A stretch of DNA of 23,016 nt from a virus: positions 1 through 23,016 of the IMG/VR virus record IMGVR_UViG_3300007344_000267; one strand, written 5' to 3'. Every line of letters begins with the position of its first letter. Positions within the stretch are counted from its first letter, which is position 1. The notes under the pieces are model-generated. The model had not been told where the DNA came from and ran no database searches. It saw only the letters and a list, made by a program, of their open reading frames with translations. Shown one piece after another: positions 21,428 to 23,016 of this stretch. A program made the position numbers and the translations under genes.

Positions 21428-21758
21428 ATTCTTTTGTGAGGTATTCTTCATAATGATTACCATGTTCATCTACAGATATTCCTATAATCATACGCTCTCC
21501 TGGCTTAAGCTTTTCAAACTCTTCATTGAGTTTTTCATTGTCATACTTGTTTTGCAGGAAGTAGAAATAGTTTTTCTCCTCATCTGTATAGTCATCTAGA
21601 GGTGCAAGTGACTGGACTCTGATTCCCATAGCTGTGGCATCATACTCTGACATGTTGTAATGCTCTAACAGCCAGTATGGCATTTCCATTCTGTCATTAT
21701 TCTCACAGAGGTGTTGCCACTCAAATAGGTCATGATAATAATTTTTTATTCTGCTCAT
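21426..21758 (-). CDS. Hypothetical acidic protein, 110 aa
   Basis: The protein is acidic and aromatic-rich (YYHDLFEWQHL, DDYTDEEKNYFYFL), and ends with GERMIIGISVDEHGNHYEEY. I do not recognise it. It lies between two structured gaps in the block of higher G+C, and no other gene is close enough to be coupled to it. Confidence 0.6.
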   Translation of the reverse strand: MSRIKNYYHDLFEWQHLCENNDRMEMPYWLLEHYNMSEYDATAMGIRVQSLAPLDDYTDEEKNYFYFLQNKYDNEKLNEEFEKLKPGERMIIGISVDEHGNHYEEYLTKE

Positions 21759-21822
21759 GTTCTATTAACTTTGTAGCTATATAGTATATTACTTTAGCTG
21801 TGTTAGCAATTTTGGTTTAATA

Positions 21823-21910
21823 CAAGTACGGAGAATGTGGTAGGAGGTTGGTTCCTACTCACATATCTCCACATACTTGAAGTTTTTCCACGGTTTTACC
21901 CGCAAAAACT
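21823..21910 (-). ncRNA. Candidate small structured RNA: long bulged hairpin plus second hairpin
   Basis: In the 155-base gap 21759-21913, CAAGTA-(C)-GGAGA-ATGTG-GTAGGA (21823-21845) pairs with TCCTAC-(T)-CACAT-(A)-TCTCC-(ACA)-TACTTG (21853-21879): 22 bp with three small bulges and a 7-base loop. A second hairpin, AGTTTTT/AAAAACT with CGG/CCG inside, spans 21881-21910. Neither is followed by a good U tract on the minus strand. The long bulged stem recalls the general shape of Y RNA stems, but no Ro-binding motif was recognised. Confidence 0.45.
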
Positions 21911-21913
21911 CTC

Positions 21914-22300
21914 TTATAAGTCCTCTAAACTTGCGTCTGCAGTGTTTTGAACAGTGTTTTGAGGTGCAGGTGCTTTAAATACACCTAAAATGCTCTGTGC
22001 TGCTTGTGCTGCAAGTGCATCTCCAAAGTTACCACCATACTGCTGAGCTAAGCTTGCAGCCTGATCAAATGCTGACATGTCTGGTACCACATTGCCATTT
22101 GACGTGATAATCAGCTTACCACTTGGTCCAACACATCTTGTTGTAAACCATAGAGGTGTTCCTGTTTCTTCATCTACTCTGTGGTAGTCTCCTTGTGCAG
22201 CCTCAAACTCTGCTAATTCTGTTGCGTTACCTGATACTCCGTAAACAAAGGTAGGATTTCCGTTTTTTGATCTGTAAGATCTGATTAGTGTAATGTTCAT
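21914..22300 (-). CDS. Hypothetical protein with acidic C-terminal tail, 128 aa
   Basis: The N-terminal 80 residues look beta-rich (NITLIRSYRSKNGNPTFVYG, DEETGTPLWFTTR, GKLIITSNGNVVP), followed by an Ala/Gln helix (about 85-110) and a Pro/Asn-rich stretch ending DASLEDL. The order of strands and acidic tail resembles small ssDNA-binding or OB-fold proteins, but I cannot name a family. It has a long leader (340 bases) with repeats, and AAATCAAAATT just before its ATG. Confidence 0.7.
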   Translation of the reverse strand: MNITLIRSYRSKNGNPTFVYGVSGNATELAEFEAAQGDYHRVDEETGTPLWFTTRCVGPSGKLIITSNGNVVPDMSAFDQAASLAQQYGGNFGDALAAQAAQSILGVFKAPAPQNTVQNTADASLEDL

Positions 22301-22309
22301 AATTTTGAT

Positions 22310-22339
22310 TTGGTTAAAAAATTGTTGGTTAAAAAATTG
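22310..22339. repeat. Perfect 15-bp tandem repeat in the leader of the 21914 gene
   Basis: TTGGTTAAAAAATTG occurs twice without a gap (22310-22324 and 22325-22339), between the start of the gene and the rest of the leader. It might be a duplicated binding site or slippage product. Confidence 0.7.
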
Positions 22340-22398
22340 ATTACTGATTCTGACATATATTCATTACTTGCTCATAACGCTTATGCTAATAGAGCTGT

Positions 22399-22627
22399 AA
22401 TAAATATATTAAGGAAAAGAAAGGAAAAAAAGTGGCTTTAAATGACTTTAAAAGACTTTTTACCCTAAACAAGCTGACATAGCTCAATTACAGTATGACT
22501 ATAAGAGCTGACGTAGCTAAACTTGCGCAGAAAACGCAAGTAAATATTAATAAAAAGAAAGGAAAAAAAAAGAGTTGAAAAAAGAGTTGAAAAAATAACT
22601 TTAAAAGTCTTTAAAAGACTTTAAAGG
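22399..22627. repeat. Repeat-rich AT tract, possible origin or control region
   Basis: The tract holds two copies of AAAAGAAAGGAAAAAAA (around 22415 and 22554), GACTTTAAAAGACTTT-type blocks near 22443 and 22600 (three 10-bp CTTTAAAAG units in tandem at 22599-22627), a 12-bp GAGTTGAAAAAA tandem pair near 22571, AGCTGACATAGCT (22472-22484) and AGCTGACGTAGCT (22506-22518), and the hairpin ACTTGCG/CGCAAGT (22521-22541). No gene fits in 22301-22640. The mixture of iteron-like sites and an AT-rich stretch suits a replication origin, but transcription control is equally possible. Confidence 0.4.
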
Positions 22628-22640
22628 AGTTGACAGAGAT

Positions 22641-22937
22641 TCATTTCTTACTAGACTTGCCATTCTTACCATTTCTAGCGCGGTTAGTAGAGCGCTTTTC
22701 TCTTACTAGCTTGCCTGATTTAGTGTGGGACACGTCCATACCCGGTATACTCTTCTTTCTTGTGACCTTATTAAGCTTGGCTCTGTATTTCTTGCGCTCT
22801 GGTGTGCTGTGGTATTCTTTGTTGTAGGCATTCTTCTTTGCTCTTGCCTTGGGATTCTTAGCAAAGTATTTTGCTGACTTGCTTTTGCCTGTGCTTTTGC
22901 CAGCGTTGCGGTTTCTCTTATTTGTCTGTTTGCTCAT
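22641..22937 (-). CDS. Small very basic protein, possible nucleic-acid binder, 98 aa
   Basis: I chose ATG 22937 (MSKQTNKRNRNAGKS); an ATG at 22952 adds MYIRN. The protein is about a third Lys/Arg. It contains NKEYHSTPERKKYRAKLNK, followed by GMDVSHTKSGKLV and TNRARN, which resembles short phage proteins related to HNH-like folds (YHxTPExKKxR..., DxxHxxGxxxxxxxxNxR). The catalytic histidines are reduced to one, so nuclease activity is doubtful. Binding to DNA, RNA or the packaged genome is the likely role. Confidence 0.65.
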   Translation of the reverse strand: MSKQTNKRNRNAGKSTGKSKSAKYFAKNPKARAKKNAYNKEYHSTPERKKYRAKLNKVTRKKSIPGMDVSHTKSGKLVREKRSTNRARNGKNGKSSKK

Positions 22938-22960
22938 ATTTCTAATATACAAAAAATTTC

Positions 22961-23016
22961 TTGGATTTCCTCTGTATTCTGTATAATGTAGAAGGAAGGA
23001 GGATGATGATAGTAAA
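22961..23016 (-). promoter_or_regulatory. Bipartite leader element, copy C (may continue past the window)
   Basis: Minus strand: TTTACTATCATCATCC, CTTCC, a 19-base spacer, then CAGAGGAAATCCAA. It precedes the 22937 gene by about 23 bases. Block 2 matches copy B in 12 of 14 positions and block 1 is nearly identical. Confidence 0.5.

Noticed and set aside
21261-21599. A 112-aa plus-strand frame over the operator-like sites and the 21426 gene
   Set aside because: It crosses the perfect TGCGTCA hairpin with its U tract and overlaps a better minus-strand gene; its composition is low-complexity and hydrophobic.
1-23016. Stop-codon reassignment (known in some crAss-like phages)
   Set aside because: TAG ends the UDG, a spanin-like and a small membrane protein gene at natural positions, TAA and TGA are also used, and no gene is broken by in-frame stops.
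1-23016. Integrase, transposase, attachment site or toxin-antitoxin pair
   Set aside because: No matching motifs were found. The HNH and GIY-YIG proteins overlap neighbouring genes or fit the operon and are not inserted elements.

Overview
The window looks like part of the genome of a tailed DNA phage of a Bacteroidota host. It is AT-rich and densely packed, and nearly all genes lie on the minus strand with 1-17 base overlaps. There are no rRNA, tRNA or housekeeping genes. Promoter-like boxes fit the Bacteroidota TAnnTTTG pattern rather than sigma-70, and starts are A-rich without Shine-Dalgarno sequences. The set of UDG, DnaB-type helicase, replisome-organizer-like protein, Sak4-like ATPase, ssDNA-binding-like protein, TOPRIM primase, PD-(D/E)XK nuclease and SF2 helicase matches the replication module described for crAss-like phages (Crassvirales). 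I rate that placement likely but unproven. TAA, TGA and TAG all act as stops, so I see no stop-codon recoding.

Layout by region. 1-5876: a partial PD-(D/E)XK nuclease, an unknown protein, a MoxR-type AAA+ ATPase with its VWA/metallopeptidase-like partner, three small proteins (one DUF6915-like, one DUF6878-like) and a GIY-YIG nuclease. 5886-10794: replication and recombination core (primase, SSB-like, Sak4-like, DnaB-like, replisome organizer). 10822-11497: two overlapping plus-strand genes with spanin-like architecture. 11518-12234: uracil-DNA glycosylase. 12267-12689: a lone plus-strand gene. 12673-17235: small accessory genes (NinB-like, WGR-like, secreted, zinc ribbon, membrane), an SF2 helicase and an HNH protein. 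17314-18949: small proteins including an HTH_36-type regulator, with a good promoter and several clear terminators.

From about 19.0 kb the character changes. Sampled lines rise from roughly 25% to 45-48% GC, intergenic stretches become long (155-510 bases) and rich in inverted repeats, and the block is bracketed by two copies of a bipartite element (18953-19006 and 22961-23016). The centre of this block is a DUF2828 protein (19076-20470): a TROVE/Ro60-like helical region followed by a von Willebrand A domain with an intact MIDAS. Its upstream region, about 510 bases without a gene, holds three diverged repeats. Their closing stems differ in sequence but keep pairing, and there is a possible pseudoknot and a further GC-richer folded domain. 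Other hairpin-rich gaps lie at 21192-21425 and 21759-21913, and a repeat-rich AT tract that could be an origin or control region lies at 22301-22640.

The best candidate for an undescribed system is therefore a phage ribonucleoprotein: a Ro60-like DUF2828 protein made from the same strand as, and just downstream of, a structured non-coding RNA, echoing how bacterial Ro (Rsr) genes sit beside their Y RNAs. This is an inference from sequence and layout; no RNA family was recognised.
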